Counted from the stretch's first letter, positions 35,101 to 45,625 are shown. The stretch is DNA of 64,000 bases from Nicotiana tabacum (GCF_000715075.1 NC_134102.1:49857348-49921347); one strand, 5' to 3'. The notes: generated by a model not told the origin, from the letters alone. Numbers and translations are program-made.

Positions 35101-38100
35101 CATTCCCTTAGTTGAAGGCAGTGCTCCTGTTAATTCTAGACCTTACAGATACTCCCCAATACAAAATAATGTGATAGAAGACATGGTGAAGGAAATGATG
35201 GCTCAAGGGATCATCAAGTATAGTTCTAGCTCTTATGCCTCACCTGTGGTATTAGTTGGAAAGAAGGATGGCTCATGGAGACTGTATGTTGATTATAGAG
35301 CTCTAAACAAAGTCACAATTAAGGATAAATTTCCCATACCTATCGTTGAGGAGTTATTGGATGAACTCATAGGGTTAGAAATTTATTCAAAGATAGATCT
35401 AAGAGCATGCTATCATCAGATTAGAATGGCACCCTCTGATGTGCACAAGACAGCCTTTAAAATACACTCAGGATACTATGAATACTTGGTCATGCCCTTT
35501 AGATTGACCAATGCTCCTTTTAGTTTTTAAGGGCTTATGAACCATATTTTTTCAAGCATATTTGAGAAAGTTTATCCTAGTGTTCTTTGATGATATTCTA
35601 GTTTTCAGCAAAACATTAGATGAGCATGAGCAACATCTCAGACTCACCTTTGAATTGTTGGTACAACACCAGCTTTTTGCTAAAGGGAGTAAGTGTGTAT
35701 TTGCAGCAACTACGATTGAATACTTAGGACATTATATTTCTGCTGAAGGAGTGACAACTGACCCCAAGAAAATTGAGGCAATCCAAGGATGGCCTAAACC
35801 TACTAACATCAAACAGCTAAGAGATTTTTGGGGCCTAGCTGGGTACTATAGAAGATTCATCAGGGGTTATGGAGTTCTTAGCAAGCCACTTACTGATTTA
35901 CTCAAGAAGGACAGTGAAGACTGACCAAAAGGCTCCAAAATTCCTTGCATACATGGTCACAATTGAAATGGATAGCAAAGATGATGCAATATGATTTCAT
36001 AATTGAGTACAAGAAGGGTAAGAAAAACAAGGTGGCTGATGCCTTATTTAGACTGCCTGCAGCTGAACTAGCTGCCCTTACCTTATCTTCTATTCAAACT
36101 GACTTGCTTAGTCTGATCACTCAAAGTTGGAACTTAGACCCAGACTTGACTGCCTTGATTCAGACTCTAAAGAGGGGTACAGAGGTACAAGGCTACACTT
36201 TCATTCATGATCAACTTAGAAGACATGGCAAATTGGTGATTGGTCCAGACTCTAGCTTGAAGAAGAACATTATGCAGCTGTGGCATGATTCCCCTATGGG
36301 GGGGCTCTGGGATTGAACTAACATACAGGAGGATAGCATCACTGTTTTATTGGAAAGGGTTGAGATAAGATGTTCATACTTATGTCAATGGCTGTAACAT
36401 TTGCCAAAGGCATAAGTATGATAGGTCTCCCTATCCAGGACTCCTACAGCCCTTGAAGTTGCCAGTCATAGCTTGGAGTAGTATCAGCATGGATTTTATA
36501 GAGGGACTACCCAAATCAAAAGGAAAGATTGTGATTCTTGTAGTAGTTGATAGACTCACTAAGTATGCTTACTTCCTGAGTCTCTCTCACCCTTATTCAG
36601 CATCAGAAGTGGCCAACCTCTTCATGGAACAGATTCACAAACTTCATGGCATGCCTGAAGACATAGTAAGTTACAGGGACCCCATCTTCACCAGTAAAGT
36701 TTGACAGGAATTATTCTCTATGCATGGGGTGACACTTAATATATCCACGGCATACCACCCTCAAACTGATGGCCAAACAGAAGTCATCAATAGATGCCTT
36801 GAAATATATCTCAGATGCTTTTGTTCTGAATCACAATCTGATTGTTGTTCATACCTTTCTTCTGCTGAGTGGTGGTATAATACTACCTTTCACTCTTCTA
36901 TACAAACAATACCATATGAGGCTTTGTATGGCCAACCTCCCCCCCTCCATTTACCCTATGTAGCAGGTGACTCAGCTGTCGAAGAGGTTGATAGAAGCCT
37001 CTTAACAAGAGAATTCAAACTGCAACTCCTCAAACATCATCTCCAACGAGCAAAACAAAGAATGACTACTCAGGCTAACAAGCATCGCTCAGATAGGAAA
37101 TTCAAAGTGGGAGACTGGGTTTACCTCAAAATTCAAACCTATAGACAAGTGACACTATCAGGTTCCCATTTCTCAAAGCTCTCAGCTAAGTACTATGGAC
37201 CATACCAAGTCTTACAAAAAATTTATCCTGTGGCATACAAATTGTCCCTCCCACCCCCGTTACTTCTCCATCACACTTTCCATGTTTCCTAACTCAAATT
37301 ATGCCACAACTTACCTGCCAATATCTCTCACCCTCTTGTCCTTGACATATCCAGCCCCTACTGCCCAAATCCTCAGAAAATCCTTGATCGACGCATGGTC
37401 CAAAAAGGGAACAAGGCAGTTACTCAAGTTTTGATACAATGTGATCAACTACCTCCTGAGCAGGCTACTTGGGAAGACTACCACTCCTTCATGGTTAGAT
37501 TCCCTTCTTTTCTTCCTTGAGGACAAGGAAGATTTTGACAAGGGGATCGGATACGGAGTAAAACAGAGGAGCTTGCGGAAGTTATACATTGCGCTACATA
37601 GTTGAGACATAACGGTCAATTAGTTAGGATTAAAGAGTTTTAGGAATGTTTATTTGAAGTCCCTTATCTTTTAAATTAGAAGTTCCTTAAATTACACATT
37701 GACCCCTTAATTTCCTTTGTCTTATATAAACTAAGTCCTACCTAGAATGGTACTGAGATGGCATATTGAGTAGATTATCCAACTGTAATCCTTAGATCGT
37801 TTTCATGATTTTTTCCTCTATATAGGTTGTCATTATCCTCTTTTATGGGAATGAATGAAAACCTATTTTATTTTGCCCTAGTTTATCTTTGCATTTCTCT
37901 TTTCTTTTCCCTTTTCCCTTTCTTTTTTCCGGCTCTCTTCACTGTTCCATTGTCCTGCGTATCACAAATAGCCCATCACACTTCTGACCCAAATCCAAAC
38001 GACCCATTTTAGGTAAGAACTCACGAGTGGTGAAAAGATAAGGGGACTGGCGGGACAGAAGCAAGAGAAGAGAAGAAGGGAGGGATGGAGGGAGGGAGGG

Positions 38101-39125
38101 AATTGGGGGGGGGGGGGGGCAAGGAAGATAGGGACTGTCGAAAAGATTGGGTGAAAGAAAGAGAAGAAATGAGTTGAGAGAAGAGATGGTGTAGGGGAGA
38201 TTAAAAATAAAATGGTGGTGGGGAATTTGTTTTTTCTTATTTCATTGTTATTTTTTCATTTGAAAAACCATTTGATTTCACTGGCTTTTAAAAGCATGTA
38301 ACCACGCACTTCATCCTACACATACGCTTGGTGGTCAACAGTAGAGGAGTTTAAAAGTTGAGCATAAATTCAGGAGTATGGCTGATACTCTGAGTAGGGG
38401 TGCCACAATGTTAAAACTGAATTAAGTAGAAGTGTATCGAATTATAGTGCCACCCAAGATCACACAATTAAAAGCTTTATCTCTCCCTTCATTTTCTTTT
38501 TTCTCTGACGGCCGGGTTGTTGGGAGGGTGAGAGGATTAGCTCCGGTACTAGTAGCTTGGACACATCTCAATGCTATTTTTTTTTAGGGAACTTTACATA
38601 ACTGTCACATTTTAAAATAAATATAACAAATTTTTAGCATGAAATCCAATATTACAGTTATGGCAGAAAAATATTTATATTTGTAGTACATAATTTCATT
38701 AAAATAGGAATATTAATTATTAATCCGTAAAAAACATAAGCAATTTGAATGGAAAGTCAATAATATTTTGTACAAAAATCATGTCTTTTTTCTCTTTATC
38801 TATTAGCTTTCCTTCTTTTTCTTCATCTTCTTAATTTTATTTTCTGCCGAAACCAATATATTTTCTAAATTTGTTCCATTCGTTTTCTTTTTAATTATCT
38901 TTCTTAAGTTTTTCTCTTCCTTCTTTCTTTCTTTCTTAACATAAAGATCTTACTTCGATAATAATATATGTTAATATATACAAAACATATATAAAAAAAT
39001 ATATATTGAATTAACACATACAAAATATACAAAAAATATACATAAAAAATACATCTTCAATTAAGATGACACTTAGACATGTGAAATATACATAAAGAAA
39101 TATATCTCTTAAATTCAGTTAAGAT

Positions 39126-39198
<73 letters not shown>

Positions 39199-41274
39199 TT
39201 TAATTAAGATGGCATATAAATATACAAAAAATATATACATAAAAAATACATCCTGAATTAAAATGGCACTTGACATATAAAATATATTTGAAATATACAT
39301 TAAAAATACATCTTAAAATAAGATGGCACTTCACAAATAAATATACAAAAATTATATACATAAAAATATATTTTGAATTAAAGTGATACTCGATATACAA
39401 AGTATAAAAGACGTATAAATCAATACATCTTGAATTTAGGTGACATTCACATATGCATCAGATTTTTAAAAATGGAGTGAAGAAGATGAATGTTGGAAAG
39501 GGAGAATGAAGATGGACAAAAAAAGCACTTCCTGTGATTAGTGAGTCAGTTAACTTATTAAATATTGAGCTTAATTTTTATAATATGTTAATAATAAAAA
39601 AAAAGTGTTCTTTATGGAATAAACAATAAATGATGCTATTTTTTTTAAATAATAGTTAAAAAAGGATCAAGCGTGTAAAAAACTCATTTTTTAATTAAAG
39701 CCATATGTCCAGGGTATTTTTCAATGCTTCTTTAATTTTTTCCTATTAATGATTTTTGAAAAAGAAAATAATTAAAGGAGAAAGAAATAAACAACTGTTA
39801 CGGCGTTGTTCGCCAAACTTTTGAAAGGGTTCGTCTCCTCCTTTATTTTTACAGTAATATGCTAGAATCAAAGTAAAAAATTACTCCCTCATTTTCAATT
39901 TAGGTGACAATTTTCCTTATTAATCCGTTCCAAAAAAATTACACATTTCTACAATTGGTAATAATTCAACTTTAAACTCTTCATTTTATCATTAATGAGA
40001 AACTTTTACAATCACACAAATGTCATGGCCCACAAAACTTTTACTCCCTTAAAGCTTTTAAGATTAAAAGTTTCAAAAATCTTTTTTTTTTCTTAAACTC
40101 CGTGCCGAATCAAACTAACTTATCTGATTTGAAACGGAGTGAGTAATTAATAAAAATAAGATTAGTGGTACAAATTTTCTATAGAACACATAACGTTACA
40201 ATGAGAAACATAATAACCACTAGACAAATATAATAATGCATATGTAATATGTTCTCAACAGCGAAACAAAACTCAAAAGAAAAAACTAAATAAATAAATG
40301 TATTCAGATGACGACGAGAGATGCAACAACAAATGTATTGTTTCGACTTTCATATTTCTGCAGCTTTCCAAATATAGACAGAGAAATGTGACATTAAAAA
40401 GTATTTAACTTTTAAAAAAGAAGATGATTATGTTTAAGTAAATTTGAAATTGGTTATAGCATACTAAAGAAGACAGAAAAAACAAAACTTTTCGAAAGTT
40501 AGGCAATACAACATTTGCTTATTTTTTCCCTTTATTATTTATTTATTTCTTTTTTGATTCTTATCATTAAAATGGACAATAAGGATGGATCCTAGCCTAT
40601 AAAAAATACGATAGACATGTGGCATTAATCAATAGCAACATTGAGATGCATGAAATACTTACTCAGGAAAGGATATAAGTCCATCATTATTGGTATCAAA
40701 AAGCATGAAAAATTGTGAAGGAGCACAATGTAGGTCGCTGGAAGCTGATTCTCCTTTGAGATAGCCCCCTCTAACACCACTTGTTTCTGATGGAGGAAAC
40801 ACTGGAACAATCGCTCGCATTAAGTCTACTGGAGTCATATACACTTCGCCACTTGGAGTTCGGTAAGATGCAAAGTACTCAAATACCTTGAACCAACGTA
40901 AAAAGAAAAATAAGAATATGTCCGTATAATTCCAAGAAGTATCATGAGTAATATGTCTGCACTGTGCTCAGAATGCAGAATTTGTAGAAAATTCTTGCCT
41001 AAAGAATCATTAATTTTTAGTCTTCTTTATTTTTCTTCTTTATGCGTCTATTATCCGAAACTATTGGGCCGACTAATTCTGATTTGGAATTTTTATATTC
41101 CTATACACAATTTGAAACTTTATTACCCTCCCTACTCAAGTTTCAATTTAATTACATTCTATATACAAATTTACCAATTATATACACTTTAGGAATTAAA
41201 TGAGTATCCCTTTATATTAGGAATCAATTATTTCTCATCCTTATTCTCTCTTCCTCCTGCGCTCTCCCTCTCCG

Positions 41275-41326
<52 letters not shown>

Positions 41327-44300
41327 GCTCTCTCTCTCCGTCTCTCAATCCCTAATTCCAGTAATGTAGAGCAAACGAAAAGAGAGCAGCAATTCCACCA
41401 TTGACATTCATTAAAAAGTTTTGAAACTTTGAATGCGAATTTGGGTTTTCAAAAATCATTATCTGTTTGGATTAGGTGTTGTTGCAAACAATTGAGAATA
41501 TTGTTTGGAGTTTATATCTCAATTTTGAGGGTGTTTTGGTGAAGATTAGACTTGATTTTGGGTGAATTTCAAATTGAAACTCGAAAAAGAAGAAGACATG
41601 ACATACATTATACTTACGAAATTGTAGTAAAATTATAGAAAAATTGTATTATGTTGTTTATATATATTTTGTTATTTAAATATTGTATGAAAGTTGAACA
41701 ATATTGTATAATAATTATATTTCAGTTGTATGATATTGTAGTTGTATATAACTGGGATAGAAATAATGTATGAAAGTTGTAGATAAGTTGTATAATATAC
41801 AATTAGGTGTATAAAATTTATTTTTACTATGTATAAATCAGATACGAAATATACAAAAGACATTGTATAAAGTTTGTATAAAAATTATAGTTAAGTGATA
41901 TGATATTGTAGTTGTAGATAAGTTGTAGATAAGTTGAATAATATATAATTATTACGTGTGAAATTTATTTTTTGTATAAATTAGATACAAAATATATAAA
42001 AGACATATTTGTAGAAAATTTTATATTTAAATTTGTTGGGTGTGAGATGAAAGGTTTATTGTTATTTTCATATCTCTTCTCTATATCATTAAGTAGTTCT
42101 CATGTCAAAGTCTGGTTGATTTTGGATATGTATATTTTGCCATGAAGTAGTAAGCGTGGTGATTTTTATATTTTGCCATGAAGTAGTAGAAGATGAGATA
42201 TGGGGAGAAAGAGAGGGTGACGGTACTCGAGATCTGAGAGATTAGATTCTCTAAATCCCTAAATATAAGTTCAATCTTGAGAGATGCTTTTCTTCATCAA
42301 AAGATATGTTTCAGAATTAACACTGTGATTTCTGCAGAAAACCGGCAGCATTTTTGGGGGGGAGCTTGACCGAACCACTGGCTATATACATCTCAGTAAG
42401 CTCGACCAGGTTCAACCAACTTTGCTGAACTTTTCCTGAATGTTAAGGATGATTTGTACTTGCTGCAAATCGATGCTAAAAAGCTTGGGAATGGGTTGGT
42501 TTACGAAGCTATCGATGACTCATGTTCAGAAGATTTTACAAAGCTTGTTTGTTGTAAGAGGGGAGAGAGGAGAGAAAAAAGGAAAAGGGTACAACTAAAT
42601 CCCTTGATTGAAGGCATAAATAATGGATTTGGAGCATTTTAAGGTGGATTGTATACATTTTATAACTAAAATGTGTTTAGGTCGGGTAAATACCAAAATA
42701 TGGACATTTTTCGTAATAAGGTTTCAAATAGTGTATAGGAATGAAAAAAATTCATTCTGATTTATACAGCATAGGGCCCACTAAAGGAGAAATTACTCTC
42801 TACCAAGAGTTTTTCTATTTATAACTCGAAGCCTATGATTAAGGATGGAGCAATTTCATCCATCCCACTCACCCCGCAGGCTTCGTTGTACCTTGCCTAC
42901 TCATCAAGACTTATTTGTATTCAGATACAATCTATTTTCTTGGGCCCAAGGGAACCTTGGCCAATCGTTCCTCGCCCGTCCTTGCTTAGGAAAAAATTAA
43001 ACAACTATCTCTTGATTGATCTGTTCCCGTTGGTGGTAGAAGAGAAGAAGATAAAGAGGGGTTGCCATTGACGGAGAAGAGAAGAAGAGAAAGCGGAAAC
43101 TAATTTTATTTCAAGGATGTATTATTTCAGGGAAGAAGCAGAATGAAGGACACACTTTAGGGTCTGTTGGAAAGCCACCAGGTAATTGAAATTAGTATAA
43201 TTACTAGGTACTAATTACACAGCCTAATAATTATATTGTATTATAATTACGACGACTTGTTTGTTTGTCATAATAATTACAGTGTAATTACAAGTGTACT
43301 GTTTGGTTGCACAAGTGTAATTACACGGTTAGATTAAATCTTAAATATAAAGTTAATTACTAATCACATATTTGTAACTAATATTCTAAAAATAACTGAC
43401 ATATATATTTTTAAAATTAATAGTAATATTTTACTTTAATTAATAATAAAAACTAAAAGTATATATTTTGTAAGAACATCATGGACTGCATGCTTGATAA
43501 AAATGATATTTATAAATATTAATGCCATTACATTACTCAAATATTTTATGAAAAAATAATCTATTAAGCAAATAAAATAGAATTAATAAGTCAATACTAC
43601 TAAAGCAAATAAAATAGAATCGAAAATATAATATAAATTCAAAATTTAAAAATTAAATAAATAAACATAATACTCTTATATAAAATTATAATTAACATAA
43701 AATAAGTTTCAACATAATTTAAAAGAAAAAAAATATAAGTTTATAACCTCATTCAACAGTGAGATTCTACTTTAATGACATCACTCATTATATGCCAAGT
43801 TTATTAATGACTCGTTATTTCTAATATTAGGAGGTGTAGTTTCAAAACTAGAATAATAGCACAATTTTCTAAATGAAGAAAATAAAAAAAATAAAAAATA
43901 TGAGTAACTACATGGAATCACAAAAAATAAACATTGAAAAATGAGAATATTATTTTAATATTAAAAAAATAATATATCATTTTAACATAATTAAGTTTGC
44001 ATATAACCTCATTCAATAATAAAGTTCAGCTTTAATATCACTCATTATAAGTCTAGTTTGTGGATAACTTATTCTTTCTAAGATTACGAGGTATAATATT
44101 TTAGAAAAATTAGAATAATAACATAGCTAAGTGTAATAAAAAATAAAAAAAATAATTAAGAAAGAAATAAAATATGAGAAATTACGTAGAAACACGTGAA
44201 GTAACGGTTAAAAACTGAAAAATAAGGAAATAAAAGATAAATAATGTTAAAAAAAGAATTTGAAAAGTTAAAATAAAAAATAAATTAAAAAGAAAAAAGA

Positions 44301-45432
44301 ATAGAAATAAAAAGTAAATTAAAAAGAAAAAAGTGATTATAAAAATGACCTTGTAATTACACCATGTATTTACCAGCAATTCTTAGCCATCCTTGAATTG
44401 CAGAGTGTAATTACACTGCCTCAATTACACCAATTACATGCTGACCAAGTAATTACTTTATCGGACAAATATGTTAAAATTGTGTAATTACACCCAAATC
44501 CAATTAAAGGGTGGCTTTCCAAATAGGCCCTTAATCCACATCAGCAGTATGTGTTTAATAGGCACAATATGTATTGAGTTCAGGTGCCCAATAGGTACAA
44601 GTTTAAGTGAAAATTATTGCTAAGTTAAAGGGGCTATTTATGTATTTGGCCATAAAATTTCTTTCATGCATAGTTAAAGGGAAAAAAATTATATAAAAGA
44701 AACTATTATCATATTTTTATGTAACATCCAAATTCTAATGTTCTGTTGACTGTTAATTAGAAAGAGGGACTCTTAAGTTAAAGAGAGTTTTATTGTCTCG
44801 CTTCCTATGCAAGTTTTAACCCTTGGGTGGGGGCAAAACTAGTCAAGAATCAGAACCCTTAATGTTATTTGTACTTGCTACATAATAACATTACATGTCT
44901 AATAGTACCGTAATAATTGATGCATGTACAATGTACCTAATAAATAATATCTCTACCTTTTCAGGAGGACTTTGCAGTCTCAACCGTTTCTCATACTTGA
45001 AGAAAACTTTTTTTCGGTATGAATCTGAAAATACAGAAGAAGGCAAACAAAAAACCATAAAAGTTGAAGAAAATGAATAAAAACAATCATTACTCTAATA
45101 TATGTAAATTCAATTTCAATACCTCCAAATAAAAACGTGGGTTTTTTCCCTGGCTCTTCCCTTCTACTTTCAGAATTAGCATAACAAATATGAGAATCAT
45201 TATGAGAAGGGGATGAAATATAATAGACGGCTAAGGTTGAGCAAGCAATAATGACACCAGAAGACAGTGATTCAACAACTATTCGATTTTTTCTATATCC
45301 ATTGGAACCGCCGAACCCAACATCTAATTGGTGGCCATTCGATTTGGTGAAGATGGAACGAAATATTGGATTATGAGCGGCAAGCGCTCGGATTGCTTGC
45401 TTAGGTGTTCTAAAAAATGCCCAAGGATGCAT
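29148..45432 (-). CDS. MICU: Mitochondrial calcium uptake protein (MICU-family EF-hand protein)
   Basis: Seven exons on the minus strand: 45432-45123, 45024-44957, 40886-40663, 30549-30466, 30084-29871, 29747-29451, 29363-29148 (TAA). All introns are GT-AG, phases agree, and the joined frame is 470 codons without a break. The N-terminus (MHPWAFFRTPKQAIRALAAH) is basic and amphipathic, as for a mitochondrial presequence; residues about 57-72 are hydrophobic. The FFKYEKRLRLQSPPEK block is typical of the family. Three canonical EF-hand loops lie at residues 190-201 (DTNNDGLISFPE), 224-235 (DLDNDGGVDKEE, split by intron 4) and 418-429 (DLDYDGSLSSDE), plus a degenerate one near SEDGNGRLEQER. MICU proteins sense Ca2+ and gate the mitochondrial calcium uniporter from the inner-membrane side. 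An in-frame ATG 60 bp upstream would add a hydrophobic 20-residue tail and is less likely. Confidence 0.9.
31000..31620. other. Pyrimidine-rich, CpG-containing interior of the intron-3 TIR element
   Basis: On the plus strand, a TC-rich stretch with islands such as CGCCGGAAACCCGCCAG|GTAAGT at about 31079-31099, which looks like an exon end followed by a splice donor. It may be a captured host 5'-UTR/first-exon fragment, but no protein family was recognised. Open frames here on either strand are low-complexity and are not called as genes. Confidence 0.35.
31880..32028 (+). mobile_element. Solanaceous SINE with TTG-type tail
   Basis: The block GTCCATCGGAAACAACCTCT, then GTAGGGTTAATGTCTGCGTA, CACACTACCCC, CAGACCCCACTCGTGAGATT and an ending in a (TTG)n-like run (32013-32027) matches the 3' part of the tRNA-derived SINEs widespread in tobacco, tomato and potato (TS-like). 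The 5' promoter part is short or diverged. The call is from recalled sequence features. Confidence 0.7.
32517..32521 (+). repeat. Left target-site duplication of element F
   Basis: CAAAT immediately before the 5' LTR; identical to 37965-37969 after the 3' LTR. Five base pairs is the usual size for Ty3/gypsy integration. Confidence 0.9.
32522..32936 (+). repeat. 5' LTR of element F
   Basis: TGATACGG to GCGTATCA. TATATAAAC lies at about 32694-32703. 415 bp. Confidence 0.9.
32938..32949 (+). other. Primer binding site of element F (tRNA-iMet type)
   Basis: TGGTATCAGAGA, eleven of twelve bases of the initiator tRNA-Met complement, one base after the LTR. Confidence 0.85.
32967..34553 (+). pseudogene. 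Element F gag pseudogene
   Basis: ATG at 32967 or 32973 (MADNISNVMEVLK), then a glutamine/glutamate-rich helical part, a proline/tyrosine-rich linker (about 33440-33660), the gag core KVEFLKFNGEDLRTWLYKVEQ (about 33771-33835), and a Reina-type zinc knuckle CFFCDEKFTPGHKCK (about 34430-34478). One frame runs the whole length, interrupted by stops at 33354 (TAA), 33660 (TAA), 34236 (TAA) and 34551 (TAG). The order and length are otherwise normal for a Reina gag. Confidence 0.85.
34560..37529 (+). pseudogene. Element F pol pseudogene ending in a chromodomain
   Basis: Protease active site LIDCGSTHNF at about 34685-34715; RT at 35069-35924, with the YRALNKVT block and active-site FFDDILVFS (about 35583-35610); RNase H reduced to its end (YKKGKKNKVADALFRLP, about 36005-36060) after a deletion. 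The integrase core starts MDFIEGLP (about 36490); the second catalytic site reads VSYRDP, with Tyr where Asp is expected (about 36670). GPYQVLQKI and the final MVQKGNKAVTQVLIQ, ATWEDYHSF (about 37390-37500) form the chromodomain-like end, stopping at 37518. Frameshifts occur near 34670, 35550 and 37290, with several stops. Confidence 0.85.
37535..37547 (+). other. Purine tract of element F
   Basis: TTGACAAGGGGAT immediately precedes the 3' LTR, where the plus-strand primer is expected. Confidence 0.65.
37549..37964 (+). repeat. 3' LTR of element F
   Basis: Matches 32522-32936 with about 20 substitutions and one 1-bp insertion by eye. The first base is G instead of the T of the TG end. Ends GCGTATCA. 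Confidence 0.9.
37965..37969 (+). repeat. Right target-site duplication of element F
   Basis: CAAAT, identical to 32517-32521. Confidence 0.9.
39043..39455. repeat. Diverged AT-rich tandem repeat, unit about 60-80 bp, around an (AT)n tract
   Basis: The motif AATACATCTTGAATTAAGATGGCACTT-like, followed by CATATAAAATATACA-like, recurs about five times. The perfect (AT)n run at 39129-39194 sits in the second unit, after AAGATGGC. It is in MICU intron 3. Open frames seen here are translated repeat, not genes. Confidence 0.7.
39884..40145. mobile_element. Stowaway-like MITE in MICU intron 3
   Basis: 262 bp, with terminal inverted ends CTCCCTCATTTTCAA and, on the other strand, CTCACTCCGTTTCAA, flanked on both sides by TA. 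A CTCCCTC(C)GTTTCAA end with a TA target duplication is the hallmark of Stowaway (Tc1/Mariner-related) MITEs. Confidence 0.75.
41278..41324. repeat. (TC)n microsatellite
   Basis: About 22 perfect TC units, flanked by TC-rich imperfect copies, inside the intron-2 TIR element. Confidence 0.9.
41788..42015. repeat. Tandem duplication of an AT-rich block, period about 145 bp
   Basis: 41788-41870 (AGTTGTATAATATACAATTA, then ATACGAAATATACAAAAGACAT) and 41934-42015 (AGTTGAATAATATATAATTA, then ATACAAAATATATAAAAGACAT) are two diverged copies. No coding content. Confidence 0.65.
42335..42528 (+). pseudogene. DUF952-like gene fragment inside the intron-2 TIR element
   Basis: Just after a splice-acceptor-like TTTCTGCAG, the plus strand reads QKTGSIFGGELDRTTGYIHL, SKLDQVQPTLLNF, then, after a 1-bp loss, LNVKDDLYLLQIDAKKLG and NGLVYEAIDDS. 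The pattern G-x-IHLS, Q-x-x-x-T, DL-x-LL-x-ID, KLG, L-x-YE is that of the DUF952 family; function unknown. Only a middle part is present and the frameshift disables it. It runs opposite to the MICU gene. The family call is from memory and needs a profile search. Confidence 0.5.
43157..44533. mobile_element. hAT-like non-autonomous TIR element in MICU intron 2
   Basis: Ends TTAGGGTCTGTTGGAAAGCC, then ACCAGGTAATTG, and on the other strand TAAGGGCCTATTTGGAAAGC, then CACCCTTTAATTGG. Sub-terminal copies of GTGTAATTACA occur repeatedly in both orientations (43270-43330, 44405-44500), as in hAT-type elements that bind transposase at short repeats. The 1.1-kb interior is AT-rich with no coding frame. 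The 8-bp target duplication is unclear (ACACACTT against ATCCACAT). Confidence 0.6.
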
Positions 45433-45625
45433 AGTAATTACAAGCAGTAAGGAGATAGCAGAAAACCAAAAGAGGATCAAGATTATTATCACTAAGTTGT
45501 TACAGACAAGGTTGATCCTTGGAAAGGGGAAAGTGAAAATATTACGGATATATTTGACCGAGAAAGAGAGGTGTGGGATGTTTCTTGAGTTTTTGGCTCA
45601 GCTTTATTCATAACGGTCTCCAAGG

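Larger units (their letters stand above)
32522..37964 (+). mobile_element. Element F: complete Reina-type chromovirus in MICU intron 3
   Basis: LTR (415 bp), primer site, gag, protease, RT, partial RNase H, integrase, chromodomain-like end, purine tract, LTR (416 bp), all flanked by an exact CAAAT duplication. Short LTRs and an integrase ending in a chromodomain are typical of the Reina clade. It lies in the opposite orientation to the MICU gene. About 20 substitutions separate the two LTRs by my count. The part of RNase H between about 35925 and 35945 is deleted. Confidence 0.9.
30705..38441. mobile_element. TIR transposon in MICU intron 3, interrupted by element F
   Basis: Inverted ends: 30711-30738 (ACACTTCTACTTGTTCAG, TTTTGACA) against the reverse complement of 38409-38435 (ACACTTCTACTTAATTCAG, TTTTAACA). 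Weaker similarity continues inward for more than 100 bp on both arms (AACTTGTTCAAAAATG / CAACTTTTAAACTCCTCT), and both arms lead into pyrimidine-rich DNA. Without element F it would be about 2.2 kb. Long, diverged inverted ends suggest a Mutator-like non-autonomous element. A clear 9-bp target duplication was not found, so the class is tentative. Confidence 0.5.
41066..42779. mobile_element. Mutator-like TIR element in MICU intron 2 carrying a gene fragment (candidate Pack-MULE)
   Basis: Arm 41088-41126 (TTCCTATACACAATTTGAAA core) matches the reverse complement of 42713-42752 (TTCCTATACACTATTTGAAA core) at about 33 of 39 positions. GGGCC occurs at the outer edge of both arms. The TTCCTATACACTATTTGAAAC wording is familiar from solanaceous Mutator-like ends. 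Inside are a (TC)n tract, an AT-rich duplicated block and a host-gene-like coding fragment (42335-42528). No transposase was found. Exact ends and the target duplication were not settled. Confidence 0.55.

Noticed and set aside
39115..39400. Minus-strand frames of Tyr-Ile repeats
   Set aside because: Translations of the (AT)n tract and surrounding tandem repeat.
42835..43071. 78-codon plus-strand frame in MICU intron 2
   Set aside because: The wording ATTAAGGATGGAGCAATTTCATCCA looks like a common solanaceous repeat rather than a gene. No domain seen.
45433..45492. Upstream in-frame ATG giving a hydrophobic 20-residue extension of the MICU protein
   Set aside because: The ATG at 45432 gives a basic amphipathic N-terminus expected for mitochondrial import; the extension would mask it.
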